Numbered from the stretch's first letter, positions 41,455 through 52,184 are shown. The stretch is 64,000 nt of DNA from Pectinophora gossypiella (GCF_024362695.1 NC_065417.1:8735001-8799000), one strand, 5' to 3'. Numbers and translations are program-made. Notes: generated from the sequence alone by a model not told the origin.

Positions 41455-41705
41455 TTAGTATCATACCTGTATTCCTGAAAGGGTAGGCAGAGATATACAT
41501 ATAGTAATAGTAATATACACCCACTTTTATCCAGCTAAGGCCCATGTATCAGGGGACGAGCCTATTGTCTCTATTCGGTCACATAATATCCTGGAAACCA
41601 AGTGATATCAATTATCCATGAGCCAAACATGAATTGAAACTCATAAAGTCGAACTCAGTGGTTTAGATCCCGATAGCCATTGGAGATTCACGGATTAACC
41701 CAATA
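41455..41705 (-). mobile_element. SINE (GGGTAGGCAGAG family)
   Basis: Plus sense: TGTATTCCTGAAAGGGTAGG, AAGGCCCATGTATCAGGGGA, GGAAACCAAGTGATATCAAT, CATAAAGTCGAACTCAGTGG. It shares these with 44565-44957. Confidence 0.6.
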
Positions 41706-41736
41706 AGCATAGAAGAATAAAATAGTATAATATACA

Positions 41737-41925
41737 GGGTGGCCCAGAAGTTCAGGTTCAAAATGAAAGATAGAGGGGCTCATTAGCTACCAGAAACACC
41801 CCCATGTATGTTCAGCAATTATTTACGGTTTAGGAGATATGACCCATTTTGTACCTTTTTCTAGATTTTCTACCTTACTTCAGAAATAATCATTTTGTCG
41901 CTATCGCTTTCTTAATAATTATTTT
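41737..41925. mobile_element. Palindromic MITE arm (ACAGGGTGGCCCAGAAG family)
   Basis: CAGGGTGGCCCAGAAGTTCA, AAAATGAAAGATAGAGGGGC, AGAAACACCCCCATGTATG and TTATTTACGGTTTAGGAGAT match the arms of the large copy at 45553-46828. Confidence 0.6.
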
Positions 41926-42544
41926 ATTTTACTTCACAACTAACCTAAGGCTGTGTACCGCTCAATCAAAGATAAATCAAAGTCAAATCAAAGATAAAAA
42001 AAAAAGTTATCGGAAGTCAAAGTGAGAATTCGACCATAATTGTTACAATTGTTAATATTCGCCGAAGAATAATAAACACATGAGATTGTCATGGACCCTG
42101 AAAGTATTTCTAAAAACTGCTCCATTTTTTAGAAAAAATAGGCTTTTAGAAACATCCAAAAAAAGTACCCTTAATATGGGCAAACAACTAATAAAAATAA
42201 TAATAAAATAAAAACATTTTCTATGATAAGGTATTTAATATACTTGCCTTTCATTCGTATTTCTGTAAAATCTTGCAAAAGTGTAATTTATTCACGAATC
42301 AGAGTGTACCTACCTATATAGACTCGGCGCTTTCCAAAACAGAATAAATTATTAGCCACGTTTTAAATCGCACTTAGTTCCAGTTATATTTGAATCGATG
42401 TTCGGTTAAATGAGATTTTTTACTAAACGGGATCTTTTAAAGCGATTAAAATATGCTTTTAATATCGCTTCATTTGTATCCATAACAACCTTGGTAGAGT
42501 AACATTGAGAACCTTTGACTCTTGAAGTACACTGCATGGGTGGC
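41926..42544. other. No gene recognised
   Basis: AT-rich, without frames over 60 codons. Confidence 0.35.
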
Positions 42545-42893
42545 CCGATTCCTGCAGGCACCTTCTAATTTTATTTTAAGTTATACCCGTTATTTTCTTA
42601 TTCGTCGAAAAGGAAAGGGACGGATGATTCACAATTGTTAATTTTAAAATGAAAGAATAACCGGGGCTAATAAAATAGGCATCTCGCCGACATGCAACCC
42701 GTTTGACGTGTGCTGTGCTAGCAAATATAAAATTTAAGGAGAGATTTTTAAATTTTAGCCTAAAATTGACATGTGTTCCATAAATTGTATGCCTCTCGAG
42801 TACCCGTCCAAAGGGACGGGGGGGGGGGGGGGGGGATAAAAAATAACTTAAAATAAAATTAGATGATGTGTACTGGAACCAGCACCAATAAAA
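42545..42893. mobile_element. Palindromic MITE (GATTCCTGYA ends) with 18-base G run
   Basis: The ends GCCCGATTCCTGCAGGCAC and GTGTACTGGAACCAGCACC are inverted. Internal blocks match 11075-11428. A homopolymer of 18 G (42818-42835) replaces the sequence found between GGGACG and GATAA in the other copy. Confidence 0.75.
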
Positions 42894-42914
42894 ATCTTAA
42901 ATTTAGGTCTGTTT

Positions 42915-42978
42915 CGAACAGCATTCACTACTTGGCTAAACAAATGGGGAACACTGAAGGCCATCACACTGTTTCAAA
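42915..42978 (-). mobile_element. Decayed Jockey-like LINE 3' fragment
   Basis: TTCACTACTTGGCTAAACAA and ATGGGGAACACTGAAGGCC resemble the family block TTAACTACTTGGCCGGACAA / ATGGGGAGCGCTGAAGGCT. Confidence 0.5.
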
Positions 42979-43743
42979 TTCAGGATATATAATACTGATA
43001 GATAAATACTGAGCCGCAAACCTTGAAGGCGTAATTCATTGAAACTTAAATTTATTTCAAGCTTGAATTTATTTACAGAAGAAATTAAGTAAAGTCGCTG
43101 GCATTCAGTAGTGTAGAATAAACTCTCCATTGCATATTTACATAATTATTCACCTAGCCGTAACGTCCCGTAGGCCGAGAAACGGCAGAAGTGAAATTTT
43201 AAGTAACCTCTCTCCTCTGAGTCCTGATGACCGCATTATTTATAAGGAGGCTCTCTACTTTATGTTGATTTAATTTTGCCCTTTTTTCGCCTGTTACCTA
43301 AAAGAACCTTCTCGGATGAAATAATATTTCGGGGTGTAAAACAGAAAGCTTTTTTCTGGTGAGTTGTAGTGCACCGTACCAACCGCTATGTTCGTTTAGA
43401 AGCGGGAGGCTTAAAATAAACAAAAAAATAAGTTCAACACGTCCGGGACACATCACATACATATAATAAGGAATAATACTAAGTATAGAATGGCAACTCG
43501 GCGCTCCTCACCAGCGGCTGAGCTAGGTTAACTCCCTCCCTCGGTCTTATTTTGAACAGCAATATAATAGTGCAGTTCAGAGGACAGTACACGCATAGCA
43601 ATTTTTAGACGTAGGTTTAGGTCCCAAGATTTTGATATGTTTATTTAGTAATCCTTAGACGATTTGCCCTACTCGTGTCTTTCAACTTAAGTAGCTTGTT
43701 TAGTACAAAGGTTTTACGTAGGTACTCCAATTATGTGCCTATA
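42979..43743. other. No gene recognised
   Basis: A 64-codon minus frame (42936-43130) overlaps the LINE fragment. No other feature is seen. Confidence 0.35.
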
Positions 43744-44225
43744 AACGGGGTGTTAGTGACATCGTAACGAATACTAATGGGGATGATTCAGACCATGATT
43801 CTGAGTTAATATTAAGTGGAATTTTCCGTCGCAAAATTCACGATTTTTTTTAAATTATTTACAATTTTATACTTTCGCGATGGAAAATTCCACTTGATAT
43901 TAACTCAGAATAATCAGCTGAATCATCCCACTCAGTATTCGTTACGATATCACTTACATCCCATACAAGTATATACGGTAGCCATACAAGTAGGTAGTGT
44001 TAGTGACACCGTAACGAATACTGAAAGGGATGATTCAGACCATGATTTTGATTTGATATCAAGAGGAAATTCCTGTCGGATAATTCATGAAAATTTTACT
44101 GTTCTTTTTAATTATTTTCCGTACCATACTTTTGCGATCGAAAATTCCACTTGATATCAACTCTAAATCACGGCCTGAATCGTCTCCCTCAGTATTTGTT
44201 ACGATGTCACTAACAGCCTGTATAA
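43744..44225. mobile_element. Dimeric palindromic MITE, copy 2
   Basis: Palindromes at about 43747-43970 and 44000-44223 have the same order and a shorter linker with GTAGCCATACAAGTAGGTAG. The first palindrome shares the diagnostic AATAATCAGCTGAATCATCC with the first palindrome of copy 1, so the dimer moved as one unit. A 112-codon plus frame across it (43816-44154) is a product of the palindrome. Confidence 0.75.
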
Positions 44226-44564
44226 TTTAAACACTATACTAAATGTAACAGTTTTGTAGAAAACAACTGAATAAGTTATAGCCTCGAATTCGGCTAATTC
44301 AGATCAAATCAATAGACCTTTGATTATTTATTCAATAGAATTCGCTTAAATTGAGAGCTTTTGGTTGTAATTTTATTTATATTCAATAGGGTAGAACGAT
44401 TAAAATACAATTTGACATTAATGACTGGCTTTTTTATATAATATATCTTTTTTAATAATAAACCTATTATTAGTAGCTTTCTGTCCGCGCCTTCTTTTGT
44501 CCGCTAACCTCTGATATCGCGGTAACTGCCTATACTGAGTTTGTCCGTGGAAAATGAGAAAATA
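44226..44564. other. No gene recognised
   Basis: AT-rich. The 67-codon minus frame (44418-44621) runs into the SINE. Confidence 0.3.
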
Positions 44565-44957
44565 ACACACCATTACGCCTGTATCTCTAAAGGGGTAGGC
44601 AGAGGCGAGTAGTATACACACTCAGACTTCACCAGTTGTGTTGAAGTCCCATAGAAGGCGAGCCTATTGCCATTAACCGGGCACGAATCCTGAAAACCAT
44701 GTGAAATCAATTATTCAATATGATCCAAACATGAATTCAAACTTATATGACATAAAGTCGAATTTAGGTAGTGGTTTAACACTTTCAAGGACAGAACGTC
44801 TACAGACGTTCCGATTCCAAGGTATCATACTACCTATTATGAACCATCAATGACCCATGGTCTCTGTCCGTGAAAGAGTTAAAGCCCGAGCCGGGATTCG
44901 AATCTGTGACACTACGATGTAAGTCACGCGTTCTCCAAACAGGGCTATTACGGATTT
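44565..44957 (-). mobile_element. Full-length SINE (GGGTAGGCAGAG family), interrupted by a MITE
   Basis: Minus-strand head AGCCCTGTTTGGAGAACGCG with B-box-like GATTCGAATCCCGG, then CATGTTTGGATCATATTG, TCAGGATTCGTGCCCGG and the CCTCTGCCTACCCCTTTA tail. It is split by a 99-bp MITE at 44780-44878. Confidence 0.75.
44780..44878. mobile_element. piggyBac-type MITE in a TTAA site
   Basis: The ends CACTTTCAAGGACAG and CTGTCCGTGAAAGAG are inverted with two mismatches. TTAA stands on both sides (44776-44779 and 44879-44882), as for piggyBac transposases. The related SINE at 41455-41705 lacks the insertion. No transposase ORF; it would be mobilised in trans. Confidence 0.7.
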
Positions 44958-45089
44958 TCACGGAAAAGGAGAAAATATTCATTAAAATACCTCACGTCTG
45001 CCCCTGGGGTAAGTACATCCAAAATCAGTAGCCGTATAAATTGTGGCTGATTTTGTAAATTGACGTATCTGCAATATTTTGCTAAAAAA

Positions 45090-45360
45090 AATAGCCTACT
45101 TGACGACCTAGTCAAATGAGATACTTTTTACGAAACGTCAAAACAATGGTTTTCTACGGAGTTTGTATGGAAATACTGTCCTGTGACGTCATCAATAAAA
45201 GCGGTCAAACATCGTACTCATTGTTACTTAATTCATAAATAAAATTCGGAAGTAGGTAGAAAAGTAAAATAATATTGATTTTTGGTCATCTTAGACAGGC
45301 TTCTATTTCTAGTTTATAATTTATCTTTAACCCAGTCAAATACCCAATTGTGTCTTATCG
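45090..45360 (+). repeat. Direct repeat unit A of the 45.1-46.8 kb composite
   Basis: GACCTAGTCAAATGAGATAC, ACGAAACGTCAAAAC, CTGTCCTGTGACGTCA, GATTTTTGGTCATCTTAGAC and CCCAGTCAAATACCC recur in the same order at 45594-45943. Confidence 0.7.
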
Positions 45361-45955
45361 ACAGTAGCAAAAGGTGAGATTTGCCAAAAATTTCAGATAA
45401 GTACGTCAGTTAGCGACATCGCTACAAAATGTGATAAGGTAACACACAGAGTCTGTTTCTTTCCCCCCAGCCGTTGCTTTCTTTTATTCCAGTGAGGTCT
45501 ATTCATGGAGCATCTCCACCACCGCCATATGACTACCTATTTCGACCAACATTATATAGAATGACCCAGAAGTTTACGTTAAAAATGAAAAACAGGCTAA
45601 TGGACAACCTAGTCAAATGAGATATTTTTTACGAAACGTTAAAACGAAAGTTTTCTTTGGAGATTGTATGGAAAAACTGTCCTGTGACGTTACCAATAAA
45701 CGCGGTCAAACGTCATACTCATTGTTACTTACAATACAATACAATACAAATACACTTTATTGCACCAAAATAAAAAAGAAATAATTACAAATTAATTATT
45801 ATTATTATTATAATTACTTAGTTAATAAATAAAATTCGAAGTAAGTAGAAAAGTGAAATGTGATTGATTTTTGGTCATATTAGACTAGTTTCTACCTCTA
45901 GATTAGCCTTTTATAATTTGTTTGACCCAGTCAAATACCATATTAGATAGAGGGG

Positions 45956-46321
45956 CTCCGGAAAGCCACGGGAGCTCCGTGGTTTCTTCGCAATGAAAAT
46001 CTGCACATTGACTTAGGTCTGCCAACCATTGCCCAATGGCTGAAATTAGCTTCCAAACGTTTTTTCGATTCTGCTCCGCACCACCCAAATCCCCTGCTAG
46101 TTGCGGCTTCCGAATACATTTCGCTTAGGGATGGTACTGAAAAGTATCGGCGTCCGAAAGACGTAATATACGATCCCGACGACCCCATTACTCTAGCCAT
46201 AGAGGCAGCCAATCAGGTCGCGACACCAAACACTTCAGGACCCCGATACCGACCCCGCCGGCGTGGTCGACGATTTCCCTCATTCAGTGCTTATCGCTAT
46301 CGACCCACTAGGGTCGATTAA
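45956..46321 (+). pseudogene. Jockey-type LINE ORF2 C-terminus (5'-truncated)
   Basis: One open frame of 121 residues to a TAA at 46321. It begins LRKATGAPWFLRNENLHIDL, the post-polymerase RK.TGAPWF.RN..LH.DL signature of Jockey-clade ORF2. GLPTIAQWLKLASKRFFDSA and an Arg-rich C-terminus (RYRPRRRGRR) follow. The endonuclease and polymerase are absent. It identifies the numerous poly(A)-tailed 3' fragments in this window as pieces of one Jockey-like family. The frame is clean, so the insertion is probably not old. Confidence 0.8.
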
Positions 46322-46503
46322 TTCTTTTAAATATTTTTCCTCTCAGACGACGCCCTGAGCCGAGGTTCGCGCCTAACTGGGCACCCTCAGGCCTGTTGTC
46401 TTAAACGTTATATCGGGTGAAAGCCTTCAGCGCTCCCCATTTGGCCGGCCAAGTAGTTAATGCCATCTGCGGCAAATCTACAATAAGTCACGTCAAAAAA
46501 AAT
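45957..46503 (+). mobile_element. Longest Jockey-like LINE copy in the window
   Basis: ORF2 end, a 180-bp 3' UTR (CTCAGACGACGCCCTGAGCC, GGGCACCCTCAGGCCTGTTG, TTAATGCCATCTGCGGCAAA) and poly(A) after TAAGTCACGTC. Inserted in the palindromic MITE at 45553-46828. A clear target-site duplication is not seen. Confidence 0.8.
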
Positions 46504-46867
46504 AATTGATAACCAGAAACACACCCATGTACCCATATATGTTTAGCGATTATTTACGGTTTAGAAGATATGACCCATTGTATACCTTTTTCTAGATTTA
46601 CTACCATACTTCAGAAATCATTATTTTGTCGCTTTCTCTTTTTTCCGACTTCAAAAAAGGATGAGGTTCTCAATTCGACCGTATATAGTTTTTTTAATAA
46701 TTCTTTAATTTTTTTCCATCTCCTAAACCGTAAATAAAGGCTGAACATACATGTGGGTGTTTCTGATAGCCAATGAGCCTCTTTATCTATTTTTCATTTT
46801 GAACCTGAGCCTCTGGGCCACTCGGAATATTATTATTTTTAGTTATGTTATGTTATTTTGTGTAATG

Positions 46868-47018
46868 TTTTTCGGAGCTATGTGACATAACCTGTATTGG
46901 GCTGGTTTTCTCTTCGCTGGTTGGTAGGTCACTTCTGTAAAAAACTGGGCGTGTGAAATATTCAGTTTAGGTAAGCAGACACAGTGAAAAACAGGATAAC
47001 GCTAAGGAGATGATGGTG
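46868..47018 (+). mobile_element. 3' part of SINE (CATGAATTCG body family)
   Basis: CTATGTGACATAACCTGTAT, TGGGCTGGTTTTCTCTTCGC, CTTCTGTAAAAAACTGGGC, GAAAAACAGGATAACGCTAA. Confidence 0.7.
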
Positions 47019-47498
47019 TAACTTTGTGTTTCTGATGTTATAGTATTGCTACTGTGGTGTCATCTAGCAATATTTTTTTCTTACTTTCTTTCCATGAAAT
47101 TTCATTCCAATTTTGAGAAATAGTACCTATCAGTAGAATATCTGGTATAAGCTTCCTAGCTTAGTCGAGTCACGAGTCTGTCTTTAATTCTTCCACGCCG
47201 GTGCACAGGGGTGTCTAATGAACGAGCGTTCACGTTCAGTAGATAAATCACATTTTTCCTGCACTCGCCGGATTCACTTCTAAATTATTTCGGTACGTTC
47301 GATTTTCTCACTGCCAATTCTAGCTGACACACGGCAGTACCCTAGTAAAGTGGGTTGATGTCTATTTAATTTGCACCAGTTATTCTTTACAACATTGATA
47401 CAGAATTATACTAAGCCGAATAAAAAAAAAACAACAAGCTAGTACCTATGCAACCTCTTTAACGCAAATGTTTATTTATACATTGTTTGAGGTTTACG
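47019..47498. other. No gene recognised
   Basis: No frame of note and no known repeat. Confidence 0.35.
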
Positions 47499-47795
47499 CG
47501 GTTATTATCACAATTAAAATACATAATACCGGGTTCTTACTGCGTTATTAGCAGGAATATGAGACTCCCGATATTTCAACATTGTTGCAAGTGTCATGAT
47601 GGGACGACTGCCTAACTGCTGCTAACTGCTGTTTGCCCTTAGAAAATTTTGGATCTACCTACTCCACTCCAATGTCATCAGTCGTCTCGTGATTATGGAA
47701 CTTGCAACAGTGTTGAAATATCGGGAGTCTCATAACCCTGATAATAACGCGGCAACAACCCTGTACTATGTGTTTTAATATTGTTTATTTAGTTA
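47499..47795. mobile_element. Palindromic MITE with ~105-bp arms
   Basis: Left arm CGGTTATTATCACAATTAAA, ACCGGGTTCTTACTGCG, GAGACTCCCGATATTTCAAC, TTGTTGCAAGTGTCATGA. The right arm is its inverse (CTTGCAACAGTGTTGAAAT, ATCGGGAGTCTCATAACC). The centre (47607-47690) has ACTGCTGCTAACTGCTG and another short inverted GACGAC...GTCGTC pair. Single arms are at 14460-14535 and 26548-26632. Confidence 0.75.
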
Positions 47796-47992
47796 TTTCG
47801 TAAGGGTTGCATTTAGAGATTTGTAGAAACAGAAATGTTTGGCACTTGGCTAGACTCTCTATAGATTTAAATGCTAAAGGCATAGTAGGCGTAGTGTGGA
47901 AGCGAGATAGTGTGGTAGTCTTGAACTAAGTACTTGTCATAACAGCCCTTAAAAACAGCTAAACGAGGAAAGAAAGTATTTTATTTTTATAC

Positions 47993-48093
47993 ATTTTTTT
48001 TGACGTGGCGTTTTGTAAATTTGCTGCAAATGGTATTAAACACTTGACCGAACAAATGGGGAGCGCTGAGTGCACTCACCCGGCAATTAAATA
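47993..48093 (-). mobile_element. Jockey-like LINE 3' end
   Basis: The T-run (complement of poly(A)) is followed by TGACGTGGCGTTTTGTAAAT, TTGACCGAACAAATGGGGAG and CACTCACCCGGCA. Diverged from the consensus of the other copies. Confidence 0.7.
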
Positions 48094-48439
48094 AACAATC
48101 TATAGATATAAGTACTTATTAACATTTTCATAATGTTGTTTGATTTGTTTGATCTTGTGAGCAATGTGTATAGGACTTCAAATTGAATGCCTGGATCGCT
48201 TCTCACTGCCTTAGCGCATACTTTTACAGCGAATAAACCATCAACATATTGTACAAGAAGCCCAAAACAGTGTCTCTCTAAATGGGAATTATAAGATGTA
48301 AAATTACATTATTTTTTTATTCCTAATAATAATCCTTACGAAAGTTAAATTTGAGGTTAAATGTTGGTTTGTTTAATGAGGAGTTTAGTTTCGTGAAAAG
48401 AAGTTTGAAATGTTGCGATTCTACATACATAGCATACAG
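48094..48439. other. No gene recognised
   Basis: AT-rich, no frame of note. Confidence 0.3.
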
Positions 48440-48705
48440 TACATAAACAGCCTATATACGACCCACTGCTGGGCACAGGCCTCCCCTCAATCAACCGCAG
48501 GGGGTATGGAGCATACTCCACCACGCTTCTCCTATGCGGGTTCGTGGTGTTTTTACGGCTAATAGAAATATAAACGTGCCCTCCGAAGCACGGAATCATC
48601 TTACTTTTTACAAAGTGATTTCGACAATATCCCCATCGGGAATCGAACCCGGACCTCCAGATCGTGAGCCTAACGCTCTAACCACTAGACCACGGAGGCT
48701 GTTGC
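48440..48705 (-). mobile_element. SINE (CAGCAGTGGGTCGTATATAGG tail family)
   Basis: Plus sense: AACAGCCTATATACGACCCA, GGAGCATACTCCACCACG, CGTGCCCTCCGAAGCACGGA, then the head complement GGAATCGAACCCGGACCTCC and ACCACTAGACCACGGAGGC. A short middle segment is missing relative to 16031-16370. Confidence 0.8.
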
Positions 48706-48845
48706 GATCCTATAGTACAGTAGGAAGTGTGTTTATTTCTATGTTGTAACTAAAATATACACATATGATGATCATGATCTTGTGGCGCTTGGATGACATT
48801 GACTTAAGGGCACTAGTGTGCATAATCTCCATACATTTTTCTTTA

Positions 48846-49247
48846 TAAAAAAGCGGTCAAGTGCGAGTCGGACTCGCCCATGAAGGGTTCCGTAACAGCA
48901 AGTAATATAATATAAAAGTAAATTACGGTTTACGATTTATGATGTATTAAAAAAAACTACTTACTAGATCTGGTTCAAACCAATTTTCGTTGGGAGTTTG
49001 CATGCTTATCTACATCATGTATTTTTTTTAGTTTCAGTTCTATGTATGGGGACCCCCAAATTTTTTTTTCTATCATTGCGTAAAAATCTTAATGCGGTTC
49101 ACAGAATACACATATTTATCAAGTATCAACAGTATAGCTATTATAGTTTCGGAGAAAAGTGGCTGTGACATACGGACGGACGGACAGACATGACGAATCT
49201 ATAAGGGTTCCGTTTTTAGCCATTAGGCTACGGAACCTTAAAAACTG
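48846..49247 (+). repeat. Widespread arthropod-type repeat (GCGGTCAAGTGCGAGTCGGAC)
   Basis: It opens GCGGTCAAGTGCGAGTCGGA, has GAAGGGTTCCGTAACAGCAA, GGGGACCCCCAAATTTTTTT, GACGGACGGACAGACATGAC, and ends GGGTTCCGTTTTTAGCCATT...GGAACC. I recognise it as a repeat shared by many insects. The class is uncertain. A diverged copy is at 6425-6935. Confidence 0.55.
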
Positions 49248-49366
49248 ATAAAAATTACGTTTTTATAAATTAGCAGCAGAAATAAACAGACTATAGACTG
49301 CCAAAGTTGAAAATTACTTTTTCACAACACTACATAAAATGTTTTTTGAACCTGTACTTAAAATAA

Positions 49367-49586
49367 TACTACATAAAGAAATAGTATTATTCAGAGGAGG
49401 AGGACAGAAGTCCTAGTATGGCTTTGTAATAGACTATTCTGGGCGCCATCCCACTTGCGTCAGACAGAGTACTGCGGGGCGTAAGGCAAGAGGGAAACCA
49501 CTGTCCTATTTTTCCCTAAAAAGTAGCATGGAGAGTATTTTTAATGCTACACCGACAAGAGCGTGGCTCTTAAATTGATGATGATG
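49367..49586 (+). mobile_element. ~220-bp GAT-tailed SINE-like retroposon, copy 2
   Basis: Flanked by the 11-bp direct repeat ACTTAAAATAA (49356-49366 and 49587-49597). The body matches 1485-1705 from ATTCAGAGG to the GATGATGAT tail, with a short insertion GTAAGGCAAGAGGGAA. Confidence 0.75.
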
Positions 49587-49699
49587 ACTTAAAATAACGT
49601 TGAATGTCATGTGCAATATTTTGTTTCGGATACATACGTGATATACTAAGCTCCTAAAACATCGGGTTTGATTTTTCGTAGTCGGTATATAAATGTACA

Positions 49700-50048
49700 T
49701 TACTTCTTCTCTCGTGTGGGGTATGGGCTGTGAAGTCAATGACTGACCTCATTAACCCTAGTGTGAGGGTTACTATACGTAATATTGAGCCGCTAAAGGC
49801 ACCTCACGTGGCTCATGTAGCAACTACATACTTACTTAAGTAAATAATAGTCGGTACCGATTACTTACCGTGCCCTCCGAATTCACAAAGATCATAATAA
49901 TATGTTACTTTCGGACAACCGGATGATCAGCCTGTAATATTCTAACCTAACTAGGGATCACAAAGAGAGTTTTACCCACTGGGAATCGTATTCGGGGCTT
50001 CCTTGTTTAACAACCAACGCTGTAACCATTAGACCACGAAGGCCATTA
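49700..50048 (-). mobile_element. tRNA-derived SINE (GAAGAAG family), diverged
   Basis: Plus sense: CTTCTTCTCTCGTGTGG, GTGCCCTCCGAATTCACAAA, GATCAGCCTGTAATATTCTA, then the head complement ACCATTAGACCACGAAGGCC. The B box is degraded. Confidence 0.7.
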
Positions 50049-51670
50049 CCTGCGTTACTTTCAGAACAATTCGATTGATGCTTCATACAAATGACCATAA
50101 ATTAGAAAGTGTGTTAATAAGATATAGGCCTCCCGTTAACTCTGTCAAAGGGTGATATTTTAAAACTACTCATAAGTACAGTTTAAAGGTAGTACGTATT
50201 CAAATCAGCTTATTTGTTTACATTTCATTTATGAAACAAAAATAATTGGGGTATTAATATTAAGAAACAAAGTGTAATTTCTAAACAAGTACAACCAATA
50301 AAATAGACACCCGCGTCATGGGACTGCCTAAAATTTTTAGTTATTTTACAAGGGGATATAAATAAAACACGGCTGAGTAACCAAACCTCAATCACGCTGG
50401 GAGGTTTTAGTTTACTCATCAGGATTAGCTGACAGAGACACGGAGTAAGGAGAAGTTGTCCAAAAAGTTTTCGTACAAAACGCCTCCGGGAGTTGTTTCT
50501 TTTTAAAACCGAAGTTGGGTATTGGCTGGCTTATCTGTTCATGCGGAATTTTCGCTGAAACTCGCTTCGCCGGCGGATTTCCGACCCGATACGGTGCCGT
50601 CGGTTTAAATCGACCTGTTTGCGTTACGCACACAATCTTGTTTGGGGACAAAGTATTTTTTTCGACAGGAGACGTAAGTCCCTAACTCCCTTGCGGTCCC
50701 GATACTCCCGATACGTCTCCAACAGCCAATAAACTGGCTGCCAATAAACTACAGACGAATAAATAGGTAAAATAATTTGCGGTAAGTACTTACTTGAAGT
50801 TCTTGTAAAACCTTTTTATAATAATCTAAACTTAAATAATCTAAAAAATTCCCAAACACAGAACAATATACAATTCTTTACAAATAATAAAAAAGTTAAA
50901 ATAAGTAGGTATTATAAAATTACACTTTACACTTACTTTAAATTACACTTTTAATATAATTTTTTTTTTTTCATTTTTATTTATATAATTGAACAAACAT
51001 ATCACAACAGAAGTAAAATTATTTTATACACAGAACAACAACACTGATTTACGATTGTTAGTCAGTCAAGGACACGTCGTTCGTATCAAGTCTGCAAAAT
51101 TAACCTTCTTTCTCTCTTAATAACATGCTAAATCTTTATGGGCATGACTGACGTTTTCAATAAAGACGACCTCCTTTCAGGGAACGAGAATTTTCCTTCA
51201 AGACGAAATAGACCTTTAAACTGAAATATAAAAAAATAGAAGAAAAATAACGGCTTTTTGAGGCTGAGCCGCTTTATAAAGCTCGTTCACCGAAATGAAT
51301 ACTGATGTCAAGCTCAAAGGTGGGTTTTACCTTGAATTTTCATACCTCAAAAATGATGTCAAATGAAAAATATAATTTAGGATCCGGGATTACTCATCTC
51401 GATTGTTCATTTTGTCTTCGTTAAGATTTTTGTCATTTTTTGACATTATTTCTATATACATATCTGATCCAAATATCAAGCATCAATTATTTTTATACAT
51501 GCCTTTGCCATTGCATTATATTCTTGATCTTACAGCGCCATCTATATTTTTACTGGGGAATGTAGCCTGGAAAGTTCCTCATTCTATATTGAGTTGAGCC
51601 GTGACGAAGGTCCGCAAAGTTGCTTCTTAAGTTTCTAGTGTTCTTACCTCGTTATAAATTGCTGTGAATT
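50049..51670. other. 1.6-kb stretch with no gene recognised
   Basis: The 79-codon minus frame 50651-50412 (SPNKIVCVTQTGRFKPTAPY start, Pro/Lys-rich) is in a locally GC-richer patch and could be an exon, but no family or splice context is recognised. A TATA-like GATATAAATAAAAC is at 50354-50367. The stretch 50930-51010 resembles LINE tails. Confidence 0.35.
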
Positions 51671-51677
51671 ACTAACG

Positions 51678-51988
51678 TAATATAATAGGAGCTCGGTGGC
51701 GCAGCGGTCAACGCGCTCGGTCTGCGATTGTTGAAGTTAAGCAACTTTCGCAAAGGCCGGTCATAGGATGGGTGACCACAAAAAAAAAAACAAAGAAAAG
51801 TTTTCATCTTGAGCTCCTCCGTGCTTCGGAAGGCACGTTAAGCCGTTGGTCCCGGCTGCATTAGCAGTCAGTCGTTAATAACCATCAATCCGCACCGGGC
51901 CCGCGTGATGGTTTAAGGCCCGATCTCCCGATCCATTCATAGGGAAGGCCCGTGCCCCAGCAGTTGGGACGTTAATGGGCTGATGATG
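51678..51988 (+). mobile_element. Chimeric SINE with tRNA-like head and 5S rRNA-like promoter blocks, copy 2
   Basis: GAGCTCGGTGGCGCAGCGGT head, GAAGTTAAGCAAC (51733-51745), GGATGGGTGACC (51766-51777), A-run, CCGTGCTTCGGAAGGCACGT, AAGCCGTTGGTCCCGGCTGC, then CCCCAGCAGTTGGGACGTTA and GATGATGA. The direct repeat ACTAACG (51671-51677 and 51989-51995) suggests a target-site duplication. Confidence 0.8.
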
Positions 51989-51995
51989 ACTAACG

Positions 51996-52184
51996 ATGTA
52001 ACTTTACTCGCATTATTATTTTATTTGTACGTCTTATGTTTGTTCAAAGCATGGTCTGATAATAAAAAAAAAAACGTCGTCAGTAGTACTTTGGAATTCC
52101 CTGGTCCCCAGAGTCCCTGGAATTGAATAATTGCTGAGATAGATAATATGAGATAATAATATTTGACTGCGTTAATGATAAATT
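51996..52184. other. Nothing recognised
   Basis: AT-rich spacer with no frame or known repeat. Confidence 0.3.

Larger units (their letters stand above)
45553..46828. mobile_element. Large palindromic MITE with nested insertions
   Basis: Outer arms AGAATGACCCAGAAGTTTAC and (right) CCTGAGCCTCTGGGCCACTC are inverted. Next inward, TTCATTTTGAACC / AAAATGAAA and GTTTAGGAGATATGACCC-type blocks mirror each other. Inside lie repeat unit B (45594-45943), a LINE tail (45730-45815, TACAATACAATAC...CTTTATTGCACC, minus strand) and the Jockey-like copy at 45957-46503. Confidence 0.55.

Noticed and set aside
43816..44154. 112-codon plus-strand ORF
   Set aside because: It lies within the dimeric palindromic MITE. 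The related copy has no equivalent open frame.
45943..46212. Minus-strand ORFs of 61-89 codons
   Set aside because: They are antisense shadows of the Jockey-type ORF2 C-terminus on plus.
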